DNA of 64,000 nucleotides from Pyropia haitanensis (lineage: Eukaryota; Rhodophyta; Bangiophyceae; Bangiales; Bangiaceae), in contig SDUX01000007.1 in assembly GCA_008729055.1 (NCBI GenBank), forward strand, positions 3,237,590-3,301,589. Direction: 5' to 3'. Within the stretch, counting starts at the first letter, position 1, and each line of letters starts with the position of its first letter. Below the pieces are notes generated by a model. The model saw nothing but the letters and a program-made list of their open reading frames with translations, was not told where the DNA came from and made no database searches. Made by a program: the position numbers and the translations under genes. Below are positions 8,409-18,794 of this stretch, piece after piece.

Positions 8409-11297
8409 TCAACGTTCTGGATGAAAGTGGTTGTAGATGCTCTTGGCCAGCGCCGGCCCCACCCCCGACGCCGCGGTCAGCTGCTCCTCAGTCGCCGCGG
8501 CAACGGCCTCTGGGGACCCACCAAAGTGCGCTAGCAGGGCAGCGCGCTTGGCAGGCCCGACGCCAGGCACACCGGCAAGCGCCGAAGAGGTGGCGTCGCG
8601 GCCGCGCAACGCGCGGTGGCCCCTCACCGCGTGGCGGTGCGCCTCGTCACGCAGACGCATCAGCAGCAGTAGGGCCGGGGAAGAGGTGGATGGGGGGGGG
8701 GACAGGGTACCGCCAGCCGCCGCACCTGACGCCGCTGCCTCGGCATTCTCAGCCGCGGCTGCGGCCGTCGCGGCTGTGCCTGTCCCCAAACCCGACCCAG
8801 ATACAATCGGCGCCGACTGGCCAGGCACAAAGACCTCCTCCTCGCGCTTGGCCAAGGAGAGGACCCGGAAAGACGGCGCCGCGCCGTCCACGTCAATTTC
8901 GAGGGCGCCCAGCGCACCGACGGCTGCGGAGAGCTGGCCCTTGCCGCCGTCAATGAGCACCACATCGGGCCACGCGTCGCCACCAGTGGAGCGAGAAAAC
9001 CGGCGGGCCAACACCTCCGCCATCGACGCAAAGTCGTTGGGTGCCCCAAGGGACGACGAGCCCTCCTCCTTCAGGTGGTATCGCCGGTAAAGCGACGGCA
9101 CCGGCACGCCGTCAATGAACACCACCCGCGACGCAACCGCAGCAGTGCCGGACGTGTGGCTGATGTCATACGCCTCGAGGCGGGCGACAGCGGGCGGGGA
9201 AGGGTCAGCGTCGGGAAAGGCGTCCGCGAGCAGGTTGGCCAGGTCCGTCAGCGCCACGTCCGCGTCGGCGTGGCGGCGAGCTGCAAACTCCACCTCCATT
9301 GTCGCGTTGCGCAAGGCAAGGCCAGCCAGCGCCGCGGTGGTCCGCCGCGCCACCGACACCCGCACCGGCCGCCGGGCCTTTTCCGTGAGGAACGCCGCCA
9401 GGGCGGGGCCGTCGGGCAGCGGCACGGCGGTGACCAACTCGTCTGGCAGCTCCGCGGCCTGCAGATCGGGCTGAGAGTAATGCTGCTCAAGGGCGGCCTG
9501 CAACGCCACCGCCTGGGCAGTGGTGTCTGCTTTGAGCGTCCCCGCGCGGATGACCTCGGACGCGGTTACGCGGTGGGTCAACGGCAGGCTTGCGGGTTGA
9601 GCGCCGGCCACCACCGCCGCCGCCGCGTCGGCATCACTGACATCGGCACCGTCGCCGCCGCTGGCGTCGTCGCCACCGCCGCCACCTTCACCAACCCCCC
9701 CCCGCCCACGTCTCCTCCCATCCTCCCCGCTGCGAGCGTCAGCTTGCAACGAAAATGCAAACCGGTTGACGACCTGGCCCGACCGGCACTGGAAGAGGAG
9801 TACCGACGCCAAGCCAGCGGCCGACGTGTGAGCGGGTGCCACCGCCACCGCTGCCACGTCCCGAGAAGTGACGTCCTCATCAGCCGCCTGCCCCCCTCCC
9901 AGCCCGTGGCCGCCGCTGCCGCCGTCCGCACCACCTTGCACCGTGGCCCACGCAGCGGCAGAGGACGCGTCAGCGACCAGACGCGCCACGTCTGTCGTCG
10001 CAAACGCTGACCGCAGCGTGCTGATGCGGTCGCGCAGCGTGGCGGCATCGTCGTAGCGCTCGGCGTCAGAGGCGGCCCACATGTCCACCTCCAGGGCGGT
10101 GAGGAGCTCGGGGGTGCGCCCTTGCAACACCATCTCTGCCTGCGCCACCGTTTCCGCGTAGGCTCGGGGGGTAATGAGCTCCTGGCACACCCCAGGGCAG
10201 CGGCCGATGTCGTAATTGATGCACGGCCGAGACGAGTGCAGGGGTGTCGGCCGCTGGCGCAGGGGAAAGGCCCGCTGAATGGCGCCGAGAACCTTGCGCA
10301 GGTCACCCGCGTCCATAAACGGGCCATACACGCGGTCACGACGGACAGGCAATGGTGCCCCGTCTGTGGACGCCGCCTCGGCTGCGGCCGCAGCCGCCCC
10401 GCTGCCCCCCTTCGCCGCCCGCCCCGCGGCGACCACCCGGTCTCGCCTGCGGTTGTGGGAGAAGATGATGCGCGGGTACATCTCGGACCAGGTGACCGCC
10501 ACGTACGGGTATCGCCGGTCGTCCTTGAGCAGCACATTGTACGGCGGCATGTGGGTGCGCACGAGGTTGGCCTCCAGCGCCAGCGCCGCCGCCTCGGTGC
10601 CGGTCAGCACGTACTCCACGCTCCGCGCGCGGGAGACCATGGCGCGTATACGCGGGGAGAGGCCCGACGCGGCCGGCAAGTGTGCCGGCGGTTGCGTACC
10701 CGCTGGTGGGGGGGACAGGTCACCAAAGTAGGAGCGCACGCGACCCGACAGGGCCTTGGACTTGCCTACGTAAAGCAGGCTGTTGGCCTCATCGCGGAAG
10801 AGGTACACGCCCGCTTCGGCGGGCGCCGCCAGCACCGACGATCGCAGCGCGTCGAGGGCGGCGCTCCACCCCGACGGCGGGCCGCCCGCCGCGGCACCGC
10901 GGGGGCGGCCACGGGACTGGGGCAACGACGGCCTCTTGGCCGCGACCGAGGGCGCCTGCTGCTCCGACGCCACAGCCGCCGCCGCGCCTGGGCGTTGCTG
11001 CCGCCGAGACGGGGAGCGCCCCGCCTTGGCCCCTCCCCCACCCAGGGCGGAAGCCGACGCACGGACAGCAGTCGCCGCGGCCACGACCGCCGCCGCCTGT
11101 GCAGCAGCCCCCCGCGGGCGGCCGCGGCAGGCGGCCCAGGCCGACAGCGCGCCATGGGCGGCAAGCAGCCCGCCTGGCGGCACGCCGGGTAGGCGCACCG
11201 CCCGCAATGTGGTAGACGTCGCGTCGGCAAAAGCAACGGGCGCGACCGCGGTCGCTGCAGTGGCGGCGAGAGCGGTGGCAGTGGGTGGGGGGAACAT
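8409..11297 (-). CDS. uvrC: UvrC, nucleotide excision repair endonuclease subunit (probably plastid-targeted)
   Basis: This single-exon protein of 962 residues has every bacterial UvrC domain in order. The GIY-YIG nuclease spans residues about 162-255 (AGVYLF...LLYVGKSKALSGRVRSYF, catalytic Glu242 in ALEANLV, then YNVLLKDDRRYPY). Then come the cysteine segment RPCINYDIGRCPGVC (357-371), the UVR helix pair (about 400-430), the RNase H-like nuclease with D711 (YDISHTSG), D783 (IDGGKGQL) and H887 (RDEAHRH), and a tandem helix-hairpin-helix at 905-960. In bacteria UvrC cuts on both sides of a UvrB-bound lesion. The ATG at 11297 follows no conserved sequence, and the first 140 residues are Ala/Arg/Pro/Ser-rich, as in a transit peptide. 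Gly/Ala inserts at 450-560 and 828-873 are extra to bacterial UvrC. The usual first cluster cysteine (LRQC) is Arg here. Confidence 0.95.
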   Translation of the reverse strand: MFPPPTATALAATAATAVAPVAFADATSTTLRAVRLPGVPPGGLLAAHGALSAWAACRGRPRGAAAQAAAVVAAATAVRASASALGGGGAKAGRSPSRRQQRPGAAAAVASEQQAPSVAAKRPSLPQSRGRPRGAAAGGPPSGWSAALDALRSSVLAAPAEAGVYLFRDEANSLLYVGKSKALSGRVRSYFGDLSPPPAGTQPPAHLPAASGLSPRIRAMVSRARSVEYVLTGTEAAALALEANLVRTHMPPYNVLLKDDRRYPYVAVTWSEMYPRIIFSHNRRRDRVVAAGRAAKGGSGAAAAAAEAASTDGAPLPVRRDRVYGPFMDAGDLRKVLGAIQRAFPLRQRPTPLHSSRPCINYDIGRCPGVCQELITPRAYAETVAQAEMVLQGRTPELLTALEVDMWAASDAERYDDAATLRDRISTLRSAFATTDVARLVADASSAAAWATVQGGADGGSGGHGLGGGQAADEDVTSRDVAAVAVAPAHTSAAGLASVLLFQCRSGQVVNRFAFSLQADARSGEDGRRRGRGGVGEGGGGGDDASGGDGADVSDADAAAAVVAGAQPASLPLTHRVTASEVIRAGTLKADTTAQAVALQAALEQHYSQPDLQAAELPDELVTAVPLPDGPALAAFLTEKARRPVRVSVARRTTAALAGLALRNATMEVEFAARRHADADVALTDLANLLADAFPDADPSPPAVARLEAYDISHTSGTAAVASRVVFIDGVPVPSLYRRYHLKEEGSSSLGAPNDFASMAEVLARRFSRSTGGDAWPDVVLIDGGKGQLSAAVGALGALEIDVDGAAPSFRVLSLAKREEEVFVPGQSAPIVSGSGLGTGTAATAAAAAENAEAAASGAAAGGTLSPPPSTSSPALLLLMRLRDEAHRHAVRGHRALRGRDATSSALAGVPGVGPAKRAALLAHFGGSPEAVAAATEEQLTAASGVGPALAKSIYNHFHPER

Positions 11298-12721
11298 GAC
11301 ACCTGCCGTGACGGGGGGAGCAAGGGGGACGCGGATAGACGGTGGGGACAACGGCCGACGCGTGGAAGACAGACCCGCGTGGGCTCGTCTCAGGCCGTAT
11401 CGCCAGGCAGCAGCCAAGCAGCGGGACGCCAAGGGCGTGCACCCAGCGCGTCCCGCGGTCTCGTCCGCGGTCACGGCGTGGCCACTCTGGCGCAGCCTTG
11501 GAACCGTGATCCAGTCGTCGGCCTGCCATTTTGTCACCCACGATCTACCCCGATTCGGCCGAGGTCGGACTAGCACCCTCCCAGATTTTGTCTGAAAGAG
11601 GGGCTTCTCTCCAAGTCCTGATTACGCCAGCCACAACCCTGGGAAGCACATTAATTGCAAAACAATTTAGGTACCAAAAACTACCATCATCTATTTGGAG
11701 AATGAAGTTGTGCTCACGGTAAGTGGCTGAGCGCTTCTCCAGCACAGCAGAAATCCATCATGATTCACTGATTCGGATCAATGACCATCCTATGAGGTAC
11801 TTAAACTCGCACCGTCAATCGGTATCATGTTGTCGCCGACCTCTTGGCACCCGCGACTGTCCGGCGCCGTCCAGAGGCATCCGTCCACGTTACGGCTGCT
11901 ATGCTGCATTGCCGTTGTTGCTGCTCAGGCGCGTTTTTGGTGGATCGTCCGAGGTCGTCCTTTTGCTGTGTATTGACCTGGGGGTGTAGTCCCTGTGGAA
12001 GAAGCACAACGCGGTGGTTTGCAGGGTATGCTTGTTGCTACGCCTTTGTCACCGTTCCGCGCCCGCCTGCCGGTGTCTCCGCGCACTTGGACGCGTTGTG
12101 TTTTTCTTGCTCTTTGTTTGTTGTTCCCTGCTCCATGCTCCTCTCTGCCTCTTGCGATGAGCAATGCGGGTATCCCTTGTTGTCTTCATCCGCCCTGATT
12201 TACGGTCGAGCGGCGTCCAATGCACAGTGCATCCTACAGGGTGCACTCGTGAGGGGCGGCACGTTCTCAACCATCACGGGCCAGAGTGACCCTTGATCAC
12301 CGTGTGGACGCTATGCTGCGCCTTGAGGTTTACGCCGCGTCCCACTCGCGGGGCGCTGGCAACCCAGGACTGTGCGCGGCTCGCAACCACTCGGACAGTT
12401 TCGTGGTGCGGTCTCACCGGCTGTGCGTGCCTGCTGCTTTTGTCTACATGCCGTGTACCGTGCGCATCGATGACTAACGTGCCGCCACTGTTGATGTGTC
12501 CTGTCTTGTCGCCGTGCTCTGCGCGGTGTGCGCTTCTCTTTGACCCATGCTGCCGTCTGTTTTCGTTTCCTTGATGTCGCCGGCCGTCTGGAGCAGGTAG
12601 CACGCGGATGGCTGCTTACGTATCTCCAAGCCAAGTGGTCACACACCTTGGTGGATTGGCACGTTGCATGTAAAAACCCTCGCCTACATCTCTCCGCGCG
12701 CTCGCGCGGCCCATGCAGCGG
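11298..12721. other. Intergenic, lower-GC spacer
   Basis: This is upstream flank of uvrC and downstream flank of the GH5 gene. GC is visibly lower than in the genes (AT-rich at 11580-11800). No ORF here shows a domain or the local codon bias. I found no inverted-repeat boundaries. Confidence 0.6.
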
Positions 12722-14058
12722 TCAGCCCACCCCAGCGTCAGGTCCCCACCACGCCGGGTCCAGCCACCCGCGCCGCAGGCACTCGCGAAAGTCCCACCAC
12801 GGCTCCGCGGCGCACGCGTCGACCTTCCACGTCCAAAAAAACCAGCCCTCCACCCCCGCCGCGGCCATGCCGCGCACCTGCGCCTCGCCAAACGCCCGCG
12901 CCGCCGCGGCGGCAGCGGCGGCGGGCGCGCGCGCGGAGGCCAGCTCCGCCGCCACGCCGGCGCCCGCCCACGGCAGGCGGAGGCTCCACTCGCCCACCAC
13001 CACCCACCGGTCGTGTGTGCGGCCGGCCGCGGCCAGCTCGGCCACCCGCTCCCCCGCGCCGCTGCCGCCGCCGCCGTCAGCGGCGCGCGCCCATGTGCGG
13101 AGGATGTCGGCCACCGAGGCGGCCGCCCACCCCTCCCCAAAGCATTGGTACGCGTGCACGTCGAGGACCAGGTTGTCCCCGCGCAGGCCTGTCGCGCGCG
13201 CCACGTACCCACCCGCCGCCAGCCGGTCGGGCCGGAACGGGTTGCCATCCACCACAAACGCGACGGTTTCCGCGCGGAGGCCGCCCGCGCGCGCCGCCGC
13301 GTACGCGCGGCGGTAAAACGCGAGGAGCACGTCTGGCGGGATAGCCTCGTCGGGCTCATTGACCACCGACAGGCCCAGCAGCGCGGGCGGCGTCGCCGTC
13401 GACGACGACCCGTCGGCGGAAGCGGCGCCGCCGTACCGGCCCGCCAGCGCCGTGACCGCGTCCAGCGCCGTCTCCACGTCCCAGTCTTCTGCGGTCCACG
13501 CCCGGCCGCGGGCGCGGCCCGTGTGCGCCTCCCCACTCTGCCCGCCGGGGTGGGCGTGCAGGTCGAGGAGGACGCCCAGCCGAGCGGCGGCGGCCCAGCC
13601 GAGGGCGGCGTCCAAGTGCGCCCACACGGGCCCAACGTACGGGTCCACAGCCGCGGCGGGCCGGCGGCGGGGGCCGCCGCGGGCACGCGGCGGGAGGACA
13701 CCCCAGTAGCCCACCGGCAGTCGCACCGCGTTGAGGCCCGCCGCGGACATCGCCCGAAAGTCCGCGGCGCCCAGCCAGTCACGCCGGTGGGCGCCGAGCA
13801 CCGCCGCCGCCGCGACGGCGCCGAGGCGCCGACACAGCGCGAACTCCGAGTCGGCCGCGTCGGCCGCCGGCACGCCGCCGCCGGCCGCCGCCGCCGGCGG
13901 GTGCGCCCGGAAGAGCGCCGTATTGATCCACGGCTCGAGGACGAGCCAGCCGCCAACGTTGACGCCGCGCAGCTTGGGCCGCCGCTCCCACCACGGGTCC
14001 CCCGCGGCGCCCGTCTGCCAAAAGAGGGTCGCGGGCGGCGACGGGGGGGGGGCACCAT
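12722..14058 (-). CDS. Glycoside hydrolase family 5 beta-glucanase (exo-1,3-beta-glucanase type)
   Basis: The conserved N-terminus KLRGVNVGGWLVLEPWI is followed by LNAVRLPVGYW, GVLLDLHAHPGGQ, the acid/base segment LSVVNEPDEA, LDVHAYQCF, the nucleophile segment VVVGEWSL and GWFFWTWK. This is the complete set of GH5 glucan 1,3-beta-glucosidase/endo-1,6-glucanase motifs, in a protein of about 445 residues. The main frame is open from about 14014 to 12722 without an ATG. The ATG at 14058 has a perfect GCCGCCATGG context but is out of frame by one base across the ten-base G run at 14043-14052. A one-base homopolymer error would restore it. An intron acceptor (TTTTGGCAG) near 14015 is the alternative explanation. 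With the 14058 start there is no signal peptide. The substrate may be algal beta-glucan or cell-wall glucan. Confidence 0.85.
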
Positions 14059-14882
14059 GGCGGCCGCCGTGGCCACCCGGCGTCTACGAGACGGAAACTG
14101 GCTGGGGGCCAAGCAAGGGGGGGGGGGTCTGCCCGCCGGCGGCCGCCGCAGCCCTCCGAGCGCCACCGCTCGCTACGCCACCGCCGAGTGGGCGACTCAG
14201 GCGCGACGCATCGCCGGCCAGCACAGCCACCCCAGCTGCCGCGCCGCGGCGCCCTTCCCACGTGCCATGGACGCGACGGTCGGCACCTCCACCACCCTCC
14301 CAACCACCCAAGCCCCCCCGTCGCCGCCCGCTACCCACCCTGGCCGCAGCACACAGCGTCGGAGGCCGCCCAGTGCACACCCCACACGGAAGAGCCCGGC
14401 CGGGGAGCCCACGGGTGCCACCCTCACCCCACCAGGCGGACGGAATTGCAGCAGTGCCGCGCCAACGTCCAATTGCGGGGGGGAGGGGGGGACGGGTGCG
14501 CACCGGGACGAGGCGGGGTCTCTCGGCTGACTGTCCCTCCTCGCGCACCGTGCGTGACGCCACCCCAACCGCGGCAGCGGCTACCCATGCACGCGTACGG
14601 TCGACACGCCAAACGAACCGCTCGAGCCGCCGCGCGCGTGCGGGTCGGCCGCGGCAAGTGCGCGTGCACACCGCCGCCGTAAAGACGCGCACAGCTGACC
14701 GCGGCAGACGCGCTGGCAGCGCGCCACACGCGCGCCGCCGCCGCCGCGGTCAAACTGCGGCTGTCAGGGTGAGGAGGGATCCACCCCAGCACGCGGGCGC
14801 GGCTGCAGCCACAGCCAGAGCCTTGCCGGTCGCGCACCCTAACCTCGCCCTCCCACCATCATCCGCGCCGCCTGTGGGTCTA
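14059..14882. other. GC-rich spacer between GH5 and transporter genes
   Basis: Both flanking genes are on the minus strand. The spacer contains G/C homopolymers (G10 near 14120, G7 runs near 14475-14485) and only Pro/Arg/Gly shadow ORFs. No domain is recognisable. Confidence 0.5.
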
Positions 14883-16661
14883 TCACAGCAACATGTACGC
14901 CGCGACAGCCGCCGCGGCGGCCCACCCCCCCCCAATTCGCAGCACCGCGGCCTCCCCCCAGCGCCCCGCCACCCACCCCGTGTAGGCCGTGTCGAGGAGC
15001 TGCGGCAGCACGCACGCCAGGTTGAGCACCCCCAGGTTGACGCCGCGCCCCCCTCCCCCCCCGGCGGCGGCGCCTCCATCCCCCCCTCCTCCCCCGGGAG
15101 GGGTCACCACCATCGCGACCGGGATGGTCTGCGTGACGACAAACGGTACCGCCGCGGCGGCGACCGCGGCGCCCGCCACCCACCCCGACCGGGTGCCCGC
15201 GACGGCCCACAGCACGAGCGCGTAGGCGCCAAGCGGCCCGCCCAGGAGCGTCCGCTCGCCGCCGCCGCCCAGGCGGCGGAGGAACGTCGGGTAGCAGCCC
15301 CCAAACGCCAGGCCCGCGACGGCCTTGACCACCGACGCCGCGGAAAAGATGGTGACGCCCCTCTGGTAGGCCTCCGCCGCGGGGGTGCCGCGTGCAGCAG
15401 AGGGGGAGCCCCCGAGGACAGACGTGCCAAGCCACGCGGAAAAGTAGGGGAGGGTGCAAAAGAAGCTGAACCAGGCCAGCGCGTAGACAACAACGACACG
15501 CGCGACGGAAGGGGGGAGTGCCACCATCGATGCCACCGTGGCCGCCAGGGTGGACTGGGGAGCAGAGGATGGCAGGGGAGGAACACCGTCCCCGCTGGAG
15601 GGGGCGGCACCCGCCGAGGGCCCCCCCTGGGCGTCCCTGCCCGCGCCACCGCTGACATGGTCCCCGTGAGCAGTGGGGCCTTCCAAAAACGGGGCGGCCG
15701 CCGACGAGGCGCCCCCCCCTCGCGCCCCGCCGTCATGCGGCTCCCACCAGGCGTCCCCACCGCCGACGGTGGCGAGCTCCACATCCCCCCCCCGGGCGCT
15801 CCCGTCCGTGGGCGTCTCGACGCACAGCACGAGCGACACGGCGGTGGTGGTGAGGAGGACGGCGCCCCCCCCCGCGAGGAGCAACCGGATGGCCGCGACG
15901 GGCTCGGCCATGCTCCACACCAGCGCCCCCGCGGCGACCTCGGCCACCCCCGCCAGCACCGCCGCCACCGCCTGCACGTCGTGCTGCCGGTCGGCCGGGA
16001 GGATGTCGGCGAGGAGGGCGCGGCTGGGGAAGAGCATCGCCTGGAGGCCCACGTCCCACAGCCCAAAGCCGCCAAACGCCACCGCCGTCGCGGCGGCGCG
16101 GCCGGCAACGGGGAGCACCGACCCCGCCCACGCAAATACCGTCATGCCCACCACCGACGCCGCCGCGCCGGCAGCGACAAACGGGCGGCGGCGGCCGTAG
16201 CGGCTGGCGTGCCCGTCCGAGAGGGTGCCAATAAACGGCGCGAGGAGGCCCGTCAGAGGGCCGAGCGCCCAGAGCGCGTGCGACACCGCCGCCGACGCGC
16301 CGAGCGTGTGCGCCAGGTGGGGGGTGGCGAGCGCATACTTGAGCACCCAACAAAAGGAGAGGCCGAGGTCCGCCGACACCATCAGCGCCAGCCGCGCGGT
16401 CGACACCCGGGGGGCGCCGGCCGCCCCAGGGGGGCGCCGCCGCCCCATGGGAAACTCCCCGTCAGCGTCTGCAGAGGAGGGGGATGGGGGGTGGCGGGGG
16501 GCATCCCCGCCGGCAGAGGGACGGCCGCCACCGTCGTCGGCCCCGCCAGGGGTTCCACCGGCCACTGCGGCAGCGTCAGAGCCCGCCGTCGCCGCGCCAC
16601 TGCTGCTGACGGGCGCGGCGGCCGCCGTACCGACGGCGGCCACCTGGGTAGGGGCCGTCAT
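14883..16661 (-). CDS. Sucrose/H+ symporter-type transporter (GPH/SUT, major facilitator superfamily)
   Basis: This intact 593-residue protein starts at the first ATG, 16661 (the open frame extends 18 codons upstream from a GTG). After a low-complexity cytosolic N-terminus of about 85 residues, TM1 carries LGLSFCWVLKYALATP. The TM2-3 loop carries the family signature SDGHASRYGRRRPF (SDxxxSRxGRRRPF in plant SUC/SUT and animal SLC45). The sequence WDVGLQAMLFPSRALLADILPADRQ is also typical. A long Gly/Ser-rich central loop separates the two six-helix halves, and the C-terminal half ends in GVLNLACVLPQLLDT...YMLL. The expected role is proton-coupled uptake or efflux of sucrose or a related glycoside across the plasma or vacuolar membrane. 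The exact sugar cannot be read from sequence. Confidence 0.9.
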   Translation of the reverse strand: MTAPTQVAAVGTAAAAPVSSSGAATAGSDAAAVAGGTPGGADDGGGRPSAGGDAPRHPPSPSSADADGEFPMGRRRPPGAAGAPRVSTARLALMVSADLGLSFCWVLKYALATPHLAHTLGASAAVSHALWALGPLTGLLAPFIGTLSDGHASRYGRRRPFVAAGAAASVVGMTVFAWAGSVLPVAGRAAATAVAFGGFGLWDVGLQAMLFPSRALLADILPADRQHDVQAVAAVLAGVAEVAAGALVWSMAEPVAAIRLLLAGGGAVLLTTTAVSLVLCVETPTDGSARGGDVELATVGGGDAWWEPHDGGARGGGASSAAAPFLEGPTAHGDHVSGGAGRDAQGGPSAGAAPSSGDGVPPLPSSAPQSTLAATVASMVALPPSVARVVVVYALAWFSFFCTLPYFSAWLGTSVLGGSPSAARGTPAAEAYQRGVTIFSAASVVKAVAGLAFGGCYPTFLRRLGGGGERTLLGGPLGAYALVLWAVAGTRSGWVAGAAVAAAAVPFVVTQTIPVAMVVTPPGGGGGDGGAAAGGGGGRGVNLGVLNLACVLPQLLDTAYTGWVAGRWGEAAVLRIGGGWAAAAAVAAYMLL

Positions 16662-16838
16662 GCACAAAGACGCCGAGGCGGTCCCAGCGGAAGAACGCGA
16701 CGGGGGTGGTGCCACTCCGCCGTCCCCCGACGACCGTCAGCGCCGTCAAGACCTTGGCACTTGGTAGAAACACGCTGGTTCTGGGAAAGTGTGTCACACG
16801 TGAGCTGAAAAATAGTGGACACGTTGTGAAAATATTGC
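16662..16838. promoter_or_regulatory. Divergent spacer with a CACGTG box upstream of the transporter
   Basis: This is the 5' flank of the sugar transporter on the minus strand. It contains CACGTG (16797-16802) inside an imperfect palindrome, next to an AT-rich patch (16805-16840). CACGTG is the binding core of bHLH/bZIP factors in plants. Function here is inference. Confidence 0.3.
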
Positions 16839-18794
16839 ATGATCGCTCGGGCTGCCACTAGCCGCGGTGAAATTGAGTCAGCCACGTTCTCTCCAAGGGA
16901 ATGGGTGTGCGCAAGTGCTTTGGTCGCAGACGCTCCCCCCCGAGAGAGCGTGCGTGACGGCGGCTCCCCCCGCATCCTCTCGTTGCCGTCCCGGCCCACG
17001 CGTGCTGCCGCGCCGACGCCGACACCGACACCGCCGCGCTGCCGTCCCCCCCCGCAACCCCCGTCCGGCCGGCCTGGCGCTGCCTCTCCCTCGGGGAAGG
17101 AGACGACCACCTCAGCTGGCGTTGCGGGTGTGGGCGCGGCGCTGTTGGAGGCGCGGCCGTGCGCCGCCTGCCGCGCTTCCCCCCCCTCCTCCCCTCTGCG
17201 GCGTCTGACGTTTCGCCGGCGGCCGCGGCCCCCCCCCCCCCCCCCAGCGGCAGCGGGCACACCCCAATTCAGCTCCCGGCGGCGGTGGTGCAGGGCGGGC
17301 CGCCGCGGTGGCGACCCGCCCGCTGCGGTGGGGGGCGGCGGCGGCGCCCGCGGGGGAGCGCCCGCGGCGGAGGGGGGGCGGCGGTCCGCCGCGGCGCCGC
17401 CAACGGCAGCCGCGCATTGCCCCCTCCCCCCCACCCCTCACTGCGACCACCACCACCGCCCCCGCTTGGCGTCGAGACGTCCCGGTCGCCGCCGGCCTAG
17501 CCCCCGTGGCGGCCCGCTTCGAGCGGCCCTCCCCCGCCACCGCCACCGCCACCGCCGCCGCCGCCACCGCGGTCTTCGCCCCACCCCCCCCCCCCCTGCT
17601 GCCGCGGCGGACGTCCCTTCCCACGGCGGCAGTCCCCACCCCACCCACCTACACCGCCTGTGCCGCTCGGAGGTCCCCCGTCTGGTCGCCGCCGCCGCCG
17701 TCGCCGCTGTCGCTGCTGCTTCCGGTGGGTGCGGGGGCTCTCCGCACGCCCCCCACTCTCCCCACACTCGCCCACTCTGCCCCCCTCTCCCCTCGGATGG
17801 AGCGCCATCCGCCCCCCCCTCCCACCGACGGGGACCGCCGCGCCCGTCGCCGGCCAGGGCGGCGGCGGCGGCGGCGGCGGCGGCTGCGGCCTGGTGTCGC
17901 GCCCGCCCTCGCTGCCGCCGTTGGCGCGGCGGCCGCGGCGGCGGCGGCGGTCGTGGCCGCGCCCCTTGCGCCCGCCCCGGCCACTGCCGCGGGGGGCGCG
18001 GCAGCAGCAGCGGCGGCGGCACCCCCCACGGCGGCGGCGGCGGCGGCGGCGGTAGGGGCACCGCCCGCTGGCAGCGGCCGGCCGGCGGCCGCGGCGGACG
18101 GCCGTGCCACCGCCGCCGCGGCGGCGGCGCCCGCGGCGGCACCACAGGCGTCGACGGCGCCACGGCCGGCGGGCGGCGGCCGCGGCGGCGGTTCCCCCGG
18201 CGGTGGGGGCCCCCCCTCCCCCCCCCCGGCACGGTGGCGGGCGCGTCTGACGGAGGCGGCGCCACGGGCGCGGCGGCCGCCGCCGCGCCGGCGGCCACAC
18301 CCCCATCGCCGTCGCCGCCGTCGGCGGTGCCCGGCGTGTCGGCGCCGCCCAGCTGGCGCGGCCGCCACCCGCGGGTGACCCACACCATCGAGGCGGTCGA
18401 GTGGGTGCTCTTCTTCCTCCTCGTCGCGCCGGGCACGTTTCCGCTCCTCGGCTGCGCCGCGTGCGCGGTGGTGGAGTTTTGGAAGCGGCGGCTGGGCGCC
18501 GCCGCCGCCGCGGCGGCCGCGTCCGCGACGGGCGGCGGCGGCGGCGGTGGCGGCGGCGGCGGCGGCGAGGCGGGGTCGTCGTTGGGGTCGACGGCGCCGC
18601 TGGGGGCGGCCGCGGCGGCGTCGGGGACGACGTTGGCGCCCGGCTCGGCGGCGAGGGCGGCGGCCGCGACGACCGCGGGCGGCGCGCGACGGGAGCGGGG
18701 ACTGTCGGTGGAGCGTCGGGTGGGCGTGGGCGGCGGCGGGGAGGAGGGGGAGGGGCTCCTCGCCGCCGTCGGTCGCGGCCACGAGGCGGCGTGA
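16839..18794 (+). CDS. Hypothetical protein with one transmembrane segment (C-terminal part plausible, N-terminal part doubtful)
   Basis: The frame is open from ATG 16839 for 651 codons, but most of it is Pro/Arg/Gly low complexity that could be shadow. The section from about codon 500 reads like real protein: RHPRVTHTIEAVEWVLFFLL, then a hydrophobic stretch (VAPGTFPLLGCAACAVV) ending in EFWKRR. Third positions there are almost all G/C, and an Ala/Gly-rich tail follows. I do not recognise the family. A single-pass membrane protein is the minimal reading. Exon structure upstream is not resolvable, and the true gene could be only 18200-18794. It is convergent with the Cu+-ATPase gene. Confidence 0.3.
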   Translation: MIARAATSRGEIESATFSPREWVCASALVADAPPRESVRDGGSPRILSLPSRPTRAAAPTPTPTPPRCRPPPQPPSGRPGAASPSGKETTTSAGVAGVGAALLEARPCAACRASPPSSPLRRLTFRRRPRPPPPPPAAAGTPQFSSRRRWCRAGRRGGDPPAAVGGGGGARGGAPAAEGGRRSAAAPPTAAAHCPLPPTPHCDHHHRPRLASRRPGRRRPSPRGGPLRAALPRHRHRHRRRRHRGLRPTPPPPAAAADVPSHGGSPHPTHLHRLCRSEVPRLVAAAAVAAVAAASGGCGGSPHAPHSPHTRPLCPPLPSDGAPSAPPSHRRGPPRPSPARAAAAAAAAAAAWCRARPRCRRWRGGRGGGGGRGRAPCARPGHCRGGRGSSSGGGTPHGGGGGGGGRGTARWQRPAGGRGGRPCHRRRGGGARGGTTGVDGATAGGRRPRRRFPRRWGPPLPPPGTVAGASDGGGATGAAAAAAPAATPPSPSPPSAVPGVSAPPSWRGRHPRVTHTIEAVEWVLFFLLVAPGTFPLLGCAACAVVEFWKRRLGAAAAAAAASATGGGGGGGGGGGGEAGSSLGSTAPLGAAAAASGTTLAPGSAARAAAATTAGGARRERGLSVERRVGVGGGGEEGEGLLAAVGRGHEAA

